Below are positions 47,122 through 59,959 of a DNA stretch of 64,000 nucleotides, in pieces. The DNA comes from Epiperipatus broadwayi (Eukaryota > Onychophora > Udeonychophora > Euonychophora > Peripatidae), in assembly GCA_028023455.1 (NCBI GenBank), contig JAQFVV010006425.1, forward strand, positions 682,001-746,000. Reading direction: 5' to 3'. The translations under genes and the position numbers were made by a program. Every line of letters begins with the position of its first letter. The stretch's first letter is position 1. Under the pieces are notes generated by a model. That model was given only the letters and a program-made list of their open reading frames with translations. It was not told where the DNA came from and did not search any database.

Positions 47122-47690
47122 ATACAAGTATATCTTATATACCTGGAGTCAAAATGTAATATAGGGCATCTGAACACAGACTTTCAAGCTAGCTTGAGTT
47201 ATTCACTCTATCTTGTACAATCGATGCACATGACCATGCACATGTGAAAAAGGTAAAGGATCTCCAATATCCACATTTCATGCTGAAGCAGCACTCATCA
47301 GTTGGTCCAGATTATCATCTCCAACATATATATATAATCAGAGCTTGGTTTGTATTAAAATAGCAAATTTTCACACTTTAGTGGAGAGGCTTTAATCTAT
47401 TCCACCCTCCAACTCTTCATTCATCATATCATTGAAAATCTGATGAAGGGATGCCCAATTTCCTTGCTAATGTCAACTTTATTGTCATGCCCATGTTGAC
47501 GTTAATTCACTCTGACCCTTCATGTATAGGATCTTGTCCATTTAAATACATAGAAGAGGGAAGGGCAGGATACAGGTTATTTTTTTAATATTTTAAATAC
47601 AAGTATATTTTATATACCTGAAGTCAACATGCAATATAGGAGATTGGAGCACAGACTTTCAAGCTACCTTCAGCCAGCCATTACTAGTTG
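47122..47690. mobile_element. Foldback family, left arm plus direct duplication of its end
   Basis: 47163-47560 matches the left arm of the 6.8-kb copy (CACAGACTTTCAAGCTAG, then CAGCACTCATCAGTTGGTCC and ATGCCCATGTTGACGTTAA). The terminal block of about 90 bases (ACAAGTATAT, TATACCTG-AGTCAA, TTTCAAGCTA) appears twice in direct orientation, at 47122-47210 and 47590-47680. This suggests a truncated second copy in tandem or a partial duplication. Confidence 0.65.
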
Positions 47691-47913
47691 AAGATTGCTT
47701 AAAAGTCTGTATAAAAAGTTTAACAAATATATTTTCATTTCTTATATAATATATATTTATGTGTGTGTGTGTATATATATATGCGTGTGTATTAAAACTA
47801 TCCCAATGACTTGGCTTCCGAATTTACTTATGAAGAATATCAATAATTGTATATCTGTTAATTTATTTTACAAGGCTTGTTAAAATTAATTACGTTTATT
47901 GCCATTTTTATAG

Positions 47914-48063
47914 GTACATTATTTAAACGGGATAGTCAAGAAGCCATAACAGCGTTACAATATGTCATACATCGATATAACACTTCTGAAAGTCAAGCTC
48001 AATTTCAACTGGAATATCTTATGGATACAATTGCTGAGGACAGCTTATCGGCATCCAAAGCAA
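47914..48063 (+). CDS. Candidate coding exon of an unidentified host gene
   Basis: A 150-base stretch is bounded by a pyrimidine-rich acceptor (GCCATTTTTATAG) and a consensus donor (GTAAGT at 48064). It reads TLFKRDSQEAITALQYVIHR, then YNTSESQAQFQLEYLMDTIA and EDSLSASKA with no stop. The composition is balanced, amphipathic and helix-like, unlike the A/T-driven frames elsewhere, and G+C is raised. It starts in phase with two bases completing a codon and ends with one base left over. I do not recognise the protein. A second short exon and a polyadenylation signal follow within 110 bases, so this would be near the 3' end of a plus-strand gene whose other exons are not visible in the window. Confidence 0.5.
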
Positions 48064-48094
48064 GTAAGTGACTTTTTCTTTTATTGTTTTTTAG

Positions 48095-48156
48095 AACTGA
48101 CAAGGAAAAGGCTGACATTAGAGCTAAAGAAAAATACGCTAATGGCAGGAAGTTAA
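48095..48156 (+). CDS. Candidate terminal exon of the same gene
   Basis: It begins after TTATTGTTTTTTAG, a good acceptor. With canonical splicing from 48063 the phase gives KLTRKRLTLELKKNTLMAGS and a stop at 48154-48156. A different phase of the same bases reads TDKEKADIRAKEKYANGRK, with a stop at 48167-48169. That version looks more protein-like but would need a one-base difference in the junction. An AATAAA overlaps this end at 48166-48171. Which phase is used cannot be settled from sequence alone. Confidence 0.4.
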
Positions 48157-48165
48157 GTGTATGTC

Positions 48166-48171
48166 AATAAA
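48166..48171 (+). promoter_or_regulatory. Possible polyadenylation signal
   Basis: AATAAA lies 10 bases past the first stop of the candidate terminal exon. The hexamer is common in such AT-rich DNA, so only its position gives it weight. Confidence 0.35.
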
Positions 48172-48199
48172 GAAAATACATTTAACTAAAATATTTCCA

Positions 48200-49330
48200 A
48201 TATGCTTTATTATATTACTTTTATTTGCATTTCATATTTTATTTGTTAAAAAATGGATCAAACAAGTAGATTATCTCAGATATTCACAATTTATTTAAGA
48301 TAAATACAAAAAAAAAAATCTTTATTAAAATAATGAGTAAAATAATTATTTTTTATTTGATTTGATTTTAACAATAAATATAAAAATGCAAAATCACTTT
48401 ATAATAAAATATTTAGCGTGACCTCAAAATCTGCGCTCAGAAGATGTTTATAATGGAAAATAAAATTCTGTCAACAGAAGTTAATTACGAAATGATAATT
48501 ATTTAATTTAGCGAAGATTATAATAGGTCATTTATATTGTTATCCATTTTTTCTAAACAATTTTACATTTCGCATGGATTTATTTTGAATTAAACACTTA
48601 ATTATAAAACTTGTTTATTATATACAGTAAATTTTTACACGTGGGGTATTTACAGATTGTATATATATATTGTAACCAAAAGGTTAGTAATCAGTAAATC
48701 GGTTCATGTTGGGAAGCCAAAAACTATGACCGAAAAGTCCGACCCCGGATCGTAACAGGCTAAAATTAAATGATAAAATACAAAACTGTTACTACATAAT
48801 CCGCTCGCGGCCAGGGTCCACCGCGAAGACCTATCGCAGCATTACATGAAGGTACGTAAATTACCTAAAATAAATTATACGACTCTTTTAATTAACAATT
48901 CTCATTAAAAAGACTGGATTTCAAAACTACACTCCCGAATCTTAATTTATGATTTATAACTATGACTATATCTCACAAACTACACTCAGAACTTTAATTT
49001 ATAATTTCATTTACTTGAGACTCCATGGCTATATCTTAAAAACTACTAAAGATTATATGGTAAATACAAGTCATTTGATAAGATAGATTGTTATACTGCC
49101 TAACACGTTTATTATTAATTCAAATAGCACATTTATTATTAATATCGCAAATAGCACTAGCTTTAACGGATTCTGGATTATATTCCAGAATTAACAAAGC
49201 AAAATGGAGGTGATGTTAGAAGGTAAATGAGATTTTATTATATCCTATACATCACGAATTACCCAAGACAAAATCATTAAAATATTTTCTGAATGTTTCA
49301 GTAGATCGTGTATACATCATCAGGAACAAT
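48200..49330. other. AT-rich spacer with a GC-richer patch at 48.69-48.86 kb
   Basis: Within AT-rich DNA, GAAAAGTCCGACCCCGGATCG (about 48732-48751) and CCGCTCGCGGCCAGGGTCCACC (about 48800-48821) stand out for CpG content. No frame, tRNA fold or repeat partner was found in the window. It may be the end of an unrecognised mobile element. Confidence 0.4.
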
Positions 49331-50165
49331 ATCATCATCATCATCAACCATTATCAATCTACTGTAGGATGAAGGTCTCACTAAGTTCAATCCATCTTTT
49401 CCAATCATTAGCTTCTCTTCTCTACATCACCCCTGCATACTTTCTTATTTCATCCATCCATTTCACATGTGGTCTCTTTCTGGGTCTTTTAAAATATCTT
49501 GGAATCCAGTTTAAGGTTTCAATTGTCCATCTATTATCATTTCTTCTAGCAATATGTCCAGCCCAACTCCATTTCAGACTTTTAATTTTTTCAATGAGGT
49601 CAGCAACACCTGTTTGTTCTCTTATCCATATATTTGTGTTTTTGATCTCTTCTTGTTATTCCTAACATGCATGTCTTCATACTTCTTTGTGTGGTCTGAA
49701 GTCTCTGCATTGCTTTTCTATTAAGTGTCCAAGTTTCAGATCCATAAGTAAGAACTGCTAAAACACATTTATTAAAAATCTTCCTTTTCAAACACATAGG
49801 CATATTTCCTTTTAGACTCAAGTTATTTCTACCAAAAGCACTCCAACCAAGTTTAATTCTATGATTAATTTCATCCATTATGTTTCCATCTGTATTAATA
49901 ATCTAACCAAAGTATTTGTAGTTGTTAACTTCTTCTAACTCATCATAATCAATATTTATGTTCATATTTTGAAAAAATCCATTGAACATTACTTTAGTCT
50001 TTTTAACATTTGTCTTTATTCCTACATTTCTTCTTTTATCTGATAACTCCTACAGCATTTCCTGCAGTTCTAAAGTATTATTTGCAAAAACAACTACATC
50101 ATCTGCAAAATCTAAATGACTTAAATAATCTCCACTTACTTGCACTCATTTAGCGAACCCATTTT
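49331..50165 (-). mobile_element. RTE-type LINE, 3' fragment including RT motif C
   Basis: The longest RTE copy. The minus strand begins around 50150 with YLSHLDFADDVVVFANNTLE (RT motif C as FADD), continues with KRRNVGIKTNVKKTKVMFNG and INIDYDELEEVNNYKYFG, then IMDEINHRIKLGWSAFGRNN, VLAVLTYGSETWTLNRKAMQ and RLQTTQRSMKTCMLGITRRD. Finally the WxWAGH region follows in other frames, with an ATGATG-type tail at 49331-49345. Internal TAG and TAA codons interrupt it. LTYGSETWTL is a hallmark of RTE/BovB-like RTs. The AP endonuclease and early RT motifs are missing through 5' truncation. Confidence 0.85.
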
Positions 50166-53100
50166 AATCCACAAAATATATGATCTAATATGTATTATCT
50201 ATTTACTACATTGGATGTCTGATCTATGTGTGACAATAGCAACAACATAGATAAATTAAGTTATAAAATCAACATTTATTTATGGTTCAATAAACATTGG
50301 AATAATAATTGGTTAATGCAATATTAATAAAATTAAATAAACAAAAATAAGTTTCATTATCACATGTAATTGTTTCTATACATGAGTACTATACATTAAT
50401 TAGATAAATAATACAATCTAAGATTTTATTAACAATGAGTTTAATTTAAACCCTATAGGAACAAGGATAGATTTGAATACCCAGTCAATGGCACTTCCAG
50501 TATGTCAAAACCAGAACCAATTCATCTATGCTTTAAAATTATAATAATAATAACAAAAATTCATATTAATAAACCTATGGAAATTGATCATAATGAGATA
50601 ATAAATCAAAAGAGGAATTTGATCATCAACTTAGCTGGAATATCATATAATTGACCTATAATAAATTATGACAATAATTTACTTGAATGCCCCTTTTTGG
50701 CTGATAACTGAACATGTGTAATAAACATAATGATGAGGAAAACAATGTAAGCATCATAATGTATGGAGACTCTTCTCAAGCATACATTTATATAACCAAG
50801 AACAATAATATACCTGTGGGTGTATTCATCCGCACAAGGAATAATAAAGCAGTAAGTACCCTGTGGGTTTTCTAACTATAAACAGAGCAAATAGCATAAT
50901 TGCAAAATGTTCAGTGGATTAACCACAAGCACTGAAACAAACAAAGAGAATATACAAAATAATGGCAAACAATTAGTCTGTGGATTAGACCACCAGCACA
51001 GAAATAGCCATATAACATTAAAATAGTATTAACACTCACTTCCTTAATAAGATAGAAATAAATTGTCCTCATTAATCTATCAGTTCAATTGGAAGACATG
51101 TGCAGTCTTACAAACATAAATTCAGGCAGGAAATGTAATAAAACTTTATTACAGGAAATAACTGAGATAATGGCTGAACATAGATCAGATGGTATATAAA
51201 AAATACCTAATATTATAATATGAGTATAAGCACAGAACCCTTAGAAGAGGTACAGGATTAGGCCATGTGGTGTTGATGCATTATGGATACATTGAATTAT
51301 TCATTAAATCTTTATGCAAGCATTGTTCTCTAAACTGACTCTGTTTAATTCCTTATATCTAAGTGAACAAGTAATTATTTAATACACAAAAAATATATAT
51401 ATCATGAATTTAACATACGTGTAAGACAATATAAGTAAATCATAAAATACATATTCATTAAATTACTATACTGGATTCAAAGACATATTATTTAAATCTG
51501 AACTATCAGTCAATAAATTAATAGGACATTTCTTAAACTTATATATATATATATATATATATATACATAGAATCTTAAATATATATATATATATATTGTA
51601 ATGGAACGTCTATTAGGTATTCCATTAAAATTAAAGAATGAAGAAAAACAAAATTATTCCAGTTATATTTAAATAAATTGTTTAAATGCCCTTCCAGCTA
51701 GCTATACATAAAACAAATCTAAAATCATGCAAAGCAATGAGATCTATCTTTATAATTTATTTTTAAAGATGATGTGAATAACTAATCAAATATATATATA
51801 TATATATCAGAAACAAAGGGACTTCTACTAAATTCAAATATACACATCTAATTATGTAAATTTATGTATCTCTAAATATTTGAATGAATAGTAATATGTG
51901 TAAGTGATCTACAAACCAAATAATAAATGAAATATAAAATTATCTTTTATTATTTATAAGTTCAATTAATTTCATAATAACTTTGGCATTAAAAGAAAAT
52001 AAGAATAATATAGTATCGCTCTTTTAAATAATTACAAAGGCATTATTTATAAAACAAATAGTACATCCTTTATTTTATGTTATAGTTCAACTTTAAATAA
52101 TATTGATGTTTTAAATATAAATACAAAGAATAACTATATGTATATACTTGTAATAAGTATATATAGATTAAATATATAAAGACATATTTTTGCCTAACCA
52201 TTATAATATAAATATAACAATTCATATATAACTTCAACCTATAAATTACATTTTAAGATTTTTAAATTATTTAAGATAATTGTCTGAACATCTGTTATAC
52301 GTCTAATATTATTATAAAACAAGATGCTTAAATTGACCACTTATAAAACGTTGTATTTTATAATAAAAAAATAAATAAATAAATAAAAAAAAATATATCA
52401 ATCTCAAAAGTATATTTATATATTACTCATACATATATAAAATTATTAAATACCTTTTTAAAGTTCATTTAGCTAATTTTCCTTTCCAAAAGTTAATTTA
52501 TTCCATGAGTTCTTTTATCCGTTTACTTTTGATTATTAGAATGCATTCTATTGAAAGGCGAAGAAATTATTATATTAAAGAAAATTGTTAATCCTTATAT
52601 ATATGCATATTTTATCCGTTTTAAAATTTCCTTCCTTTTAAAAAAAAAATAAATAAACCAATTAAAATGTTAAATCCAGCATGTTAATTCCAATTACTTC
52701 CAAATTATGATTAAATTGATGATTATACATTTAAGATAGCTATATCTAGTTTCAACTCCAGACGCGACGAAATTTATACATTGAATTTTTTTTTAGTTGT
52801 TCCATTGAAAATTGCCTTGGAATAAATGAAAGCGATGATGCAGCCTCCTGGCTGCGATTCTTGATTAGCCTGCCATAATTTATGTATTTACCATAAAATA
52901 TATATATATATTATTTCAGTATTTTGAAGAATAGTAAATTTTATAAAAATAGAGTGTAACAAAATTTTATCCTTCAGTTGTTTGTTCTATATCTATTCCA
53001 ATAAAAAAATATAATATAATGGCTTCTTTATTGTTGTTGCTATCGTTCCATGCGCCAGCAGATACTATTTTAAAACTTATGTTATATATGTTCTCTTTTA

Positions 53101-54930
53101 AAACAATTAACATTAAAATAAAAATAAAATATCAAGTATATATATATAAAATATTAAATTGAAAATCTGACATCTTTAAAAATATACATAAATAATTATT
53201 TATTACATTTAGTAATCATTGCAAATAAAATAATTTTTTTTTAATCAACAATTTATATGTCCTTATTTATTTTAATAATTAAATGTTCATATTGATGTAC
53301 TATCAATATATATAAATAAAATAATAACTTCAAATAATAATTATATTTAATAAATATAAAAGAAAAATTTAAATATTTCATATGTAAATTTCAACTTAAA
53401 GAGATTTTTTTTTTTAATAACAAATAACAAATTTTTAAAATATAAATATCGACTTATCGATATTTACAATATATATATATATATAAACAGAATCTTAAAT
53501 GTCCATTTATAAGGAATATTTATAAATTAATTGATTTATGCATAGGTCCTGTATATCTAAGATATTTTGAGAAATAGGATATGTATAATTCCTATCAAAT
53601 TATCCTCAAAAGTTAATGAAATTATATTACTTTATTTTAGGTTTGATTCCAAAATTGAAATATTTTACTACTTTTGCTCTATCATTGTTGAAGATTAAGA
53701 ATGACTGCTCATGCAAATAATTATCCCACAAGTGCTATAACAGCCAGAATAGTTTCCCAGTTATTTGTTATTTCTTTCGACAACTAGATTGTAATTTTGA
53801 TAATAAAATAACTCACAATGTTGTTTTAATATAAGTTCAAAGTGAGATTATAATTAATTCTATGTCATTCAGACCCTAGCACACAAAAATATTAAAACAG
53901 TATTTCATTCCACATATATACAACACTACTTTATGTGTTAAAGTCATGAGAGCAAAACTTTATCCAAAGTTAAATATTGTATTTCATTCTACACATGCGT
54001 AACACTACTATATGTGCTAAAGTTATGAAAGTAAAGCATTTTAGCCAAGGTTAGAATATAGTTTGTAAGCAATATGAATTTTCAAGTAGATTGACTTTTA
54101 ACACTGCTACTCCTCTTATTGCAGTTAATAATAATTTTAGTATATTTCACTTGTAGACATTTGGAAGATTATTAGCAGCTAGACTGGTTAAAACTTAGCT
54201 ATACATTTTCCTATTAACACTCGATAATATTACAATTTCTATTATTTAAGAAAAGTTTTAATTTAACTTCCTTCTTTGTCTTTAAATTCTCTCTTTTTTT
54301 AAAAAGAAGCTTTCATTTTTATTATATGTTTAACAGTAAAAAAAAAAAAAAATAGAGAAAACATTTTTACTTTTCTTTTTCCACTCTTGCTGTTACTACA
54401 GCCATTCTTTAAAAAATCTGACAGTTCTATTTTGTTTCTTAGCTAATTAAATTTCTTCTCATTTACATGTATGTTAAAAAAAAAAAAAAAAAAGAAAAAA
54501 AAGTGTTTATCAAATAAATCCTTTAATTAAACCACAATAATCTCTAGGATTATTTAAAGAGAAAAACAAATAATAATTATTTGTTTTTTATTTATATTAC
54601 TTAACTTGATGTAATAGTCTGTTAGTGTTCACTTTCAGGGTAAGCACAGTTTACCTAAGTTACTGTTTGGAAATAGAGCAAAACTAATGGGTAAAATAAA
54701 GAAAGAAAAAATATATATATAATAAGTAAGAAAAAAAAAAGAATTACACAATCTCATTGTTTAATTAATTTGGACATAAGTGTCACATATACACAATGCT
54801 AGTCATGATAATCAAATCATCAGGAAAAAGATAGAGAAATTTTAAACTAGTTCTACCAAATTTTATATTTTGTACCAAAATATAAGGTTATTGATGTATA
54901 AACAAATTCCATTTATCCTCTCTCTTTTCA
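50166..54930. other. 4.8 kb AT-rich region without supported gene
   Basis: Many short TA runs (for example 51540-51565, 51578-51597, 53468-53485) and poly-A tracts. 50440-51330 is slightly less AT-biased but shows no motif on either strand. An imperfect tandem duplication of about 78 bp lies at 53900-54055 (GTATTTCATTC-ACA...ACACTACT repeated). Confidence 0.45.
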
Positions 54931-54934
54931 TTTC

Positions 54935-55470
54935 TCATATTAATAAAGATACAATAAAAGACAAATGACCCCCAAAATGCATTTTGTGCTGAACCAGCAC
55001 TCATCAGTTGGCCCAGGTCACAATCTCCCATATATATCTTTATTATATGAAGTGTATTTATGTATGGTGATTTTTCACATTTTCTTTTTCGACCGCCAAA
55101 TTTACTCCATTCACAACCTCATTTTCATTCATTTTTGATAAAATTAACTTCATTTATCATTAATCATTCACTAAACTAAAATTTTTCTCTAGCACAGATA
55201 CATACTTTTTTTCCATGTTAAAGATTAATATATCTGATTTTCTATATTCACACACACACACAGCTTTTTCATCTTTTTTCGTATGTGCATTATCGTTATA
55301 GATGTATTAATAAACTCCACTTTTCTCTGTTTTCATTTCTCATATAAATAAAGATACAATAAAAGACAAATGACTCCCAATATGGATTTCATGCTGAACC
55401 AGCACTCATCAACTGGCACAGGTCACCATCTTCCATATATATATCTTTATTATATGAAGTATAAGGTTAC
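54935..55470. repeat. Direct duplication of a foldback-family internal piece
   Basis: A block of about 120 bp (TCATTTCTCATAT-AATAAAG, then ACAATAAAAGACAAATGAC and GCTGAACCAGCACTCATCA) occurs at about 54937-55052 and again at 55336-55457. The GAACCAGCACTCATCA part belongs to the foldback family, while the AATAAAGATACAATAAAAG part is new flank. The two copies have diverged by several substitutions. Confidence 0.7.
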
Positions 55471-57003
55471 AATATATTTATATATATATGTATATTGATT
55501 TTATATGACTACATTTAAAAGCTTAAATATATATTAACAACAAATAAATGATACATAAATGACCAAGTATTACAGAATACATATTCATTATACACATACA
55601 TTTTAAAAGATTCTATTAATAATGTCAATATAAGATCTTTCATATTTGTAAGTATAATAGATTTTGTTCTTAATATTATTTGATACTACTCTTTACATCA
55701 CGTGTAATTCTTGGTCTGGTAAAGAAAAAAAACATTACATTTAAAGATTCCAACAGTTAATAATCCAAAAAATGCAAACTTGGATGTCTGAGTGAAGATT
55801 TTCATTAGGTCATGCCATTCAATCCTTTTTTCTGGAATTTTTTCATTTAAAAATTAATGTATAACTACCGCAAAATAGTGAAACCCCATCATAGTAAAAA
55901 CACTGCCAAATTTGTAGTCGCATGTTGTTTATCCAGTTTTGAACATAAAAATAAAAGCTGTCCTAAGAGATTATTTACTACTAGTAGTTTTGCAGGAAAA
56001 ATAGGAACCAATTATTAATTTTCTGAACATAAAAACCAACATCATATTTCATGGGAAAAACTGACATGTTTTTTTTTGGTCTATTGTGGATTTTTAATCA
56101 CTCAAAATTAAGCATTACATCTGCTGATTGAACTATTTAGAAAACAAACTTCATCATAAAAAAATATATGCTTACCTCTGCTTTATAAACTACTTTTAAT
56201 TCAACTAGAAGTTAACATATTTGAATAAACATCGTTGGTTAAAGAGAATCCTCCATAATTCTCTCAATTTCCCATAAACATATTGGAATGTATAGAATTT
56301 ATTTTTAATCTAATGTGTTGCCAACCATAAGTTCTTTCTATGTTTGAGAAATAAGCAATCTTCTTGAAAATATTTCTGCAGTAAATTGGTAGTCTGTTGA
56401 GGTATTCAATATTAAAAATTTCTGCAACTAAAGATGGGGTCCCTATTCTTTGTGTACAAAAACACAAGTTCTATTATTTCTGGTATTGTTAACTTAATCA
56501 CAATTTTGTAACAATCTGAAATAAACTTATTGTAATTAGCAACAGGTCAGAAATCATGACACTAATCATAATTATATAAATTAAATTAATATCTCCACTT
56601 TTATTCTAAATAAAACCCAAACAGTTTTTACTGTGTGCTTCATAAATGCGGGCGAAGAAAATTTTTGTGAAATTTTAATAATAATACTAATTTTATAACA
56701 TATTTTTATTATTTTATGATCTCTCAACTAAAATTCATTTCTATTTTAAAAGTAAAACTCAAATAAAAATATTTTATTTAGTAATTTTTATGAGTAAATA
56801 ATATTATAAAATAAAGCAAATATAGCCAAAATTGTCACTATGGTATTTCAAAGAAAAGTGTAAGAAGTTGGATGGACCTTATACAAGTTAAAAAATATTA
56901 AAAAAGGAAATTGAATTAGATATTTTTGAACTTTGACATTATGCAAAGTTGTAAATAAAACAATGAATTGTTTAAATATATAATGTAACAGAAAATTACA
57001 AAA
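55471..57003. other. AT-rich spacer
   Basis: No gene or repeat recognised. The frame at 56264-56467 has no motif. Confidence 0.5.
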
Positions 57004-57812
57004 CATCAAGTCAGATGTCGCATGACCTAATTTAATACTCTTGTCTTACAAATGTTATATATAGAGCTCGCAAATAAACTCTTAACAAGATTTTTAGAAT
57101 ATCCCCAACCCAGACCAGTTTCTGCTATTGGCATCCTCAGTGAGGTGCTAGAATATTCAAGCATTAGATTAAAAATACCAGGACAAACCCAGCACATTAT
57201 CTAATGTATAACTATTAAGTAGAAATCTGAAATTTTTAGACATCCATATGTCTTCCGATCCAGCTATCTAAACATATAGAACTGAACTAAGTTCAGATAC
57301 ACCATATATTAATAGTTTTAGCAATATAAAATCACCAAAGCCTTAATAGCAAAAAATAAAATTACAAACCAGTCTGGGGTTGGGGATATTCTGAAAAGCT
57401 TGTTAAGAGCTTATTTGCGAGTTCTATATATAACATATGTAATACAAGCTTATTAAATTAGATCATGTGACATCTGACTTGATTTTTTTTGTAATTTATT
57501 TTTTGCTATTAAGATGTTGGCCATTTTATATTGCTAAAGCTATTAATGTATGGTGTATCTGAACTTATGCCAATCCCATACGGCTACTTAAGTTAGATAG
57601 CTGGATTGGAAGACATATGAATGTCTGAAAATTTCAGATTTTCTACATAATAGTTATACATTAGATAAAGTGCTGGGCTTGTCCTGGTATTTTTAATCTA
57701 ATGTTTGAATATCCTAACACTTCATTGAAGATGTCAGTAGCAAAAACTGTTTGGGGTTGTGGATATTCTGAAAAGCTTGTTAAGAGCTTGCTCTATATAT
57801 AACAATGTAAAA
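57004..57812. mobile_element. Nested foldback element with T-M-T'-M'-T' arrangement
   Basis: T (57004-57126) includes CAAGTCAGATGTCGCATGAC and CTCTTAACAAG, ending in CCCCAACCCAGACCAG. M (57127-57360) includes GGACAAACCCAGCACATTAT. Next comes T inverted (57367-57486), then M inverted (57487-57730), then a second inverted T end (57735-57812). The first three blocks form a MITE with 120-bp terminal inverted repeats, and the last two look like part of a second copy in opposite orientation sharing the middle T'. No coding capacity. Several substitutions separate the copies. Confidence 0.75.
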
Positions 57813-58350
57813 GAATAAAATTGTAGCTCATCTGTTGATGGCAATTTATAACATATTGGAAATGAAGACAACAATAATGGAACACATATTGTCTTATAAA
57901 TATTAATATGTCCTGATGGACAAGCTATTTGTAACAGAATAAAATGATAATATAGAATGAGGAAGCAAAACCTTATTATTCCTCATGAATTGAGGCACTG
58001 TTTAGAATGATATAAATCGAGCATAAACGTTGAACACTATTTATAACTGAATAAAATGATTCATGGATGGACAAAATAATGATATGGATATACTCTAGAG
58101 TATAAAAGCTATTTATAACAAAATGAAAATGATAAGAATAAAAAAATGAAAACTTAGTATAATGTGAAAATTTAGAACAAGAATTGTAGCTAGTAATGTA
58201 TAATTCAGTAGCTAATTGATAATGGTAACTCAATAAAATGAAAATAAAAACAATGCTAACAAAGCAGTAATATCTATGCCCTTACTAAATAAATCAGTTG
58301 TAATGGAATGAAAGACTTAATGATGATAAAAGGCTTTGTTAACCTACAGG

Positions 58351-58423
<73 letters not shown>

Positions 58424-59770
58424 TCTATCCTTAATGAAATATTTACAATTTTCTGTTTTCAAAGTCTATTATCAAATTGGAATAAAAATAAAATATATCA
58501 GTACTAAATAACAATAGAATACAACACACATGATCGATTAATCTACCATATCTCACTTCTTCACCAATTTTTAGTAATATAGACAAAGTCAATCCTATCA
58601 ATAACCTTTTTGCAATATCCAATCATGTCAACAGGAACCAAATGAAAGATACTTGTTTGACACTTATACAAATACTATTAACAAGTCACAATGGATAGCT
58701 AAGTTACTTAACTTTAAATTATAATTACTCTAATATGTCTAATACTGCTAATAAATTCTTATCATCAAATGCCACTATCAAAGCTTCATATTTAAATTAA
58801 ATTTACGATGTATCTTGATATCAATTTTACTATATGTTTTTATCAATTTTATAATATAATAACTAAATACTAAATTACTATAATATTCAACCAATAAAAA
58901 ATAGTCTAAAAGAATATGCAGGCATTTAATTATAATCGCATTTATTTATCCTAAACAATTAATATATGTGTGCTTTATAAACTATGGAACTAGCTCAGAT
59001 ATAAATTTCTATCTTAAAATAATTATTGCAGATAATTAACAAAATAATTATGATAATATGCTAACTATTTATTAAATATCTAGCAATACTAAACCAATCA
59101 ATCTGTTACTATATAAAATGTATACCTGGTTCAAATGATAATATATTGGGTTTACCATAAAGAAAGTAATATATAATTGTACAAACACAAATCCACTCGC
59201 TTAATTTCAGGATAGTCTTACGAGTATTTATTATAAACTATATAGTGTAAGTCAATACATAACTATTATATATCAAAAAAATATTAGCCAATAGGCTTGA
59301 GTTATAAACTGAATGACAACGAAAGCAAGTTTATTTGATTTAAATGAATTGGAAGTTTATTAGCAATAAATATAAAAATAAATAAATGCAAATAAACAAT
59401 AAACGTTCAAAATATATATTATAATCAAATATTATGAGACATAATCTTCATTGAAATTAATGTTAATGAGATGGGTGTTTATACATTAAAATTCAACTAT
59501 ACAATTGTTTAATATGTAATATATTATTATGTAATATATTTTTATGTAAGATGAAAAATTTATAATTTACAAGAAAGTTAATGACACTTCTCTCATCTTC
59601 ATAATAAAATAATTAATTGGAATATAATAATCATAAGCTTACTTATTCGTTCACTTTACTGTTCAATAAAATACCAATGAATAATTACTACAATATAATT
59701 CTTTTACATTTTCAATACTTATAATTTAAATGTAAATTAATTTTATCTTCCTTATATTTTATGCACGCAT
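57813..59770. other. AT-rich spacer with interrupted TA microsatellite
   Basis: 58351-58422 holds two TA runs around TAGATTAATA. No gene recognised. Confidence 0.5.
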
Positions 59771-59776
59771 ATATAT

Positions 59777-59955
59777 ATAATTGAAATAATATTTTTAACG
59801 GTTTATAAACAATTACAAACAATCTTAAAATCCGCAGAAGTACTTTCGGTTACTTTCTAACTTCTGCGGATTTTAAGATTGTTTGTAATTGTTTATAAAC
59901 CGTTAAAAATATTATTTCAATTATAATTACAATATTGTTTTTAATTAACGGATAT
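59777..59955. repeat. Perfect 65-bp-arm palindrome made from a PLE tail
   Basis: The left arm (59777-59841) and right arm (59860-59924) are exact reverse complements, with an 18-base spacer ACTTTCGGTTACTTTCTA. The arm contains ATTTTTAACGGTTTATAAAC and AATCCGCAGAAGT. The arm, spacer and outer flank (to 59955) match the tail of the PLE at 4.2-5.6 kb with scattered substitutions. The left side loses similarity exactly at the arm boundary, in a TA run. Identical arms imply recent formation or gene conversion. Confidence 0.9.
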
Positions 59956-59959
59956 TTTA

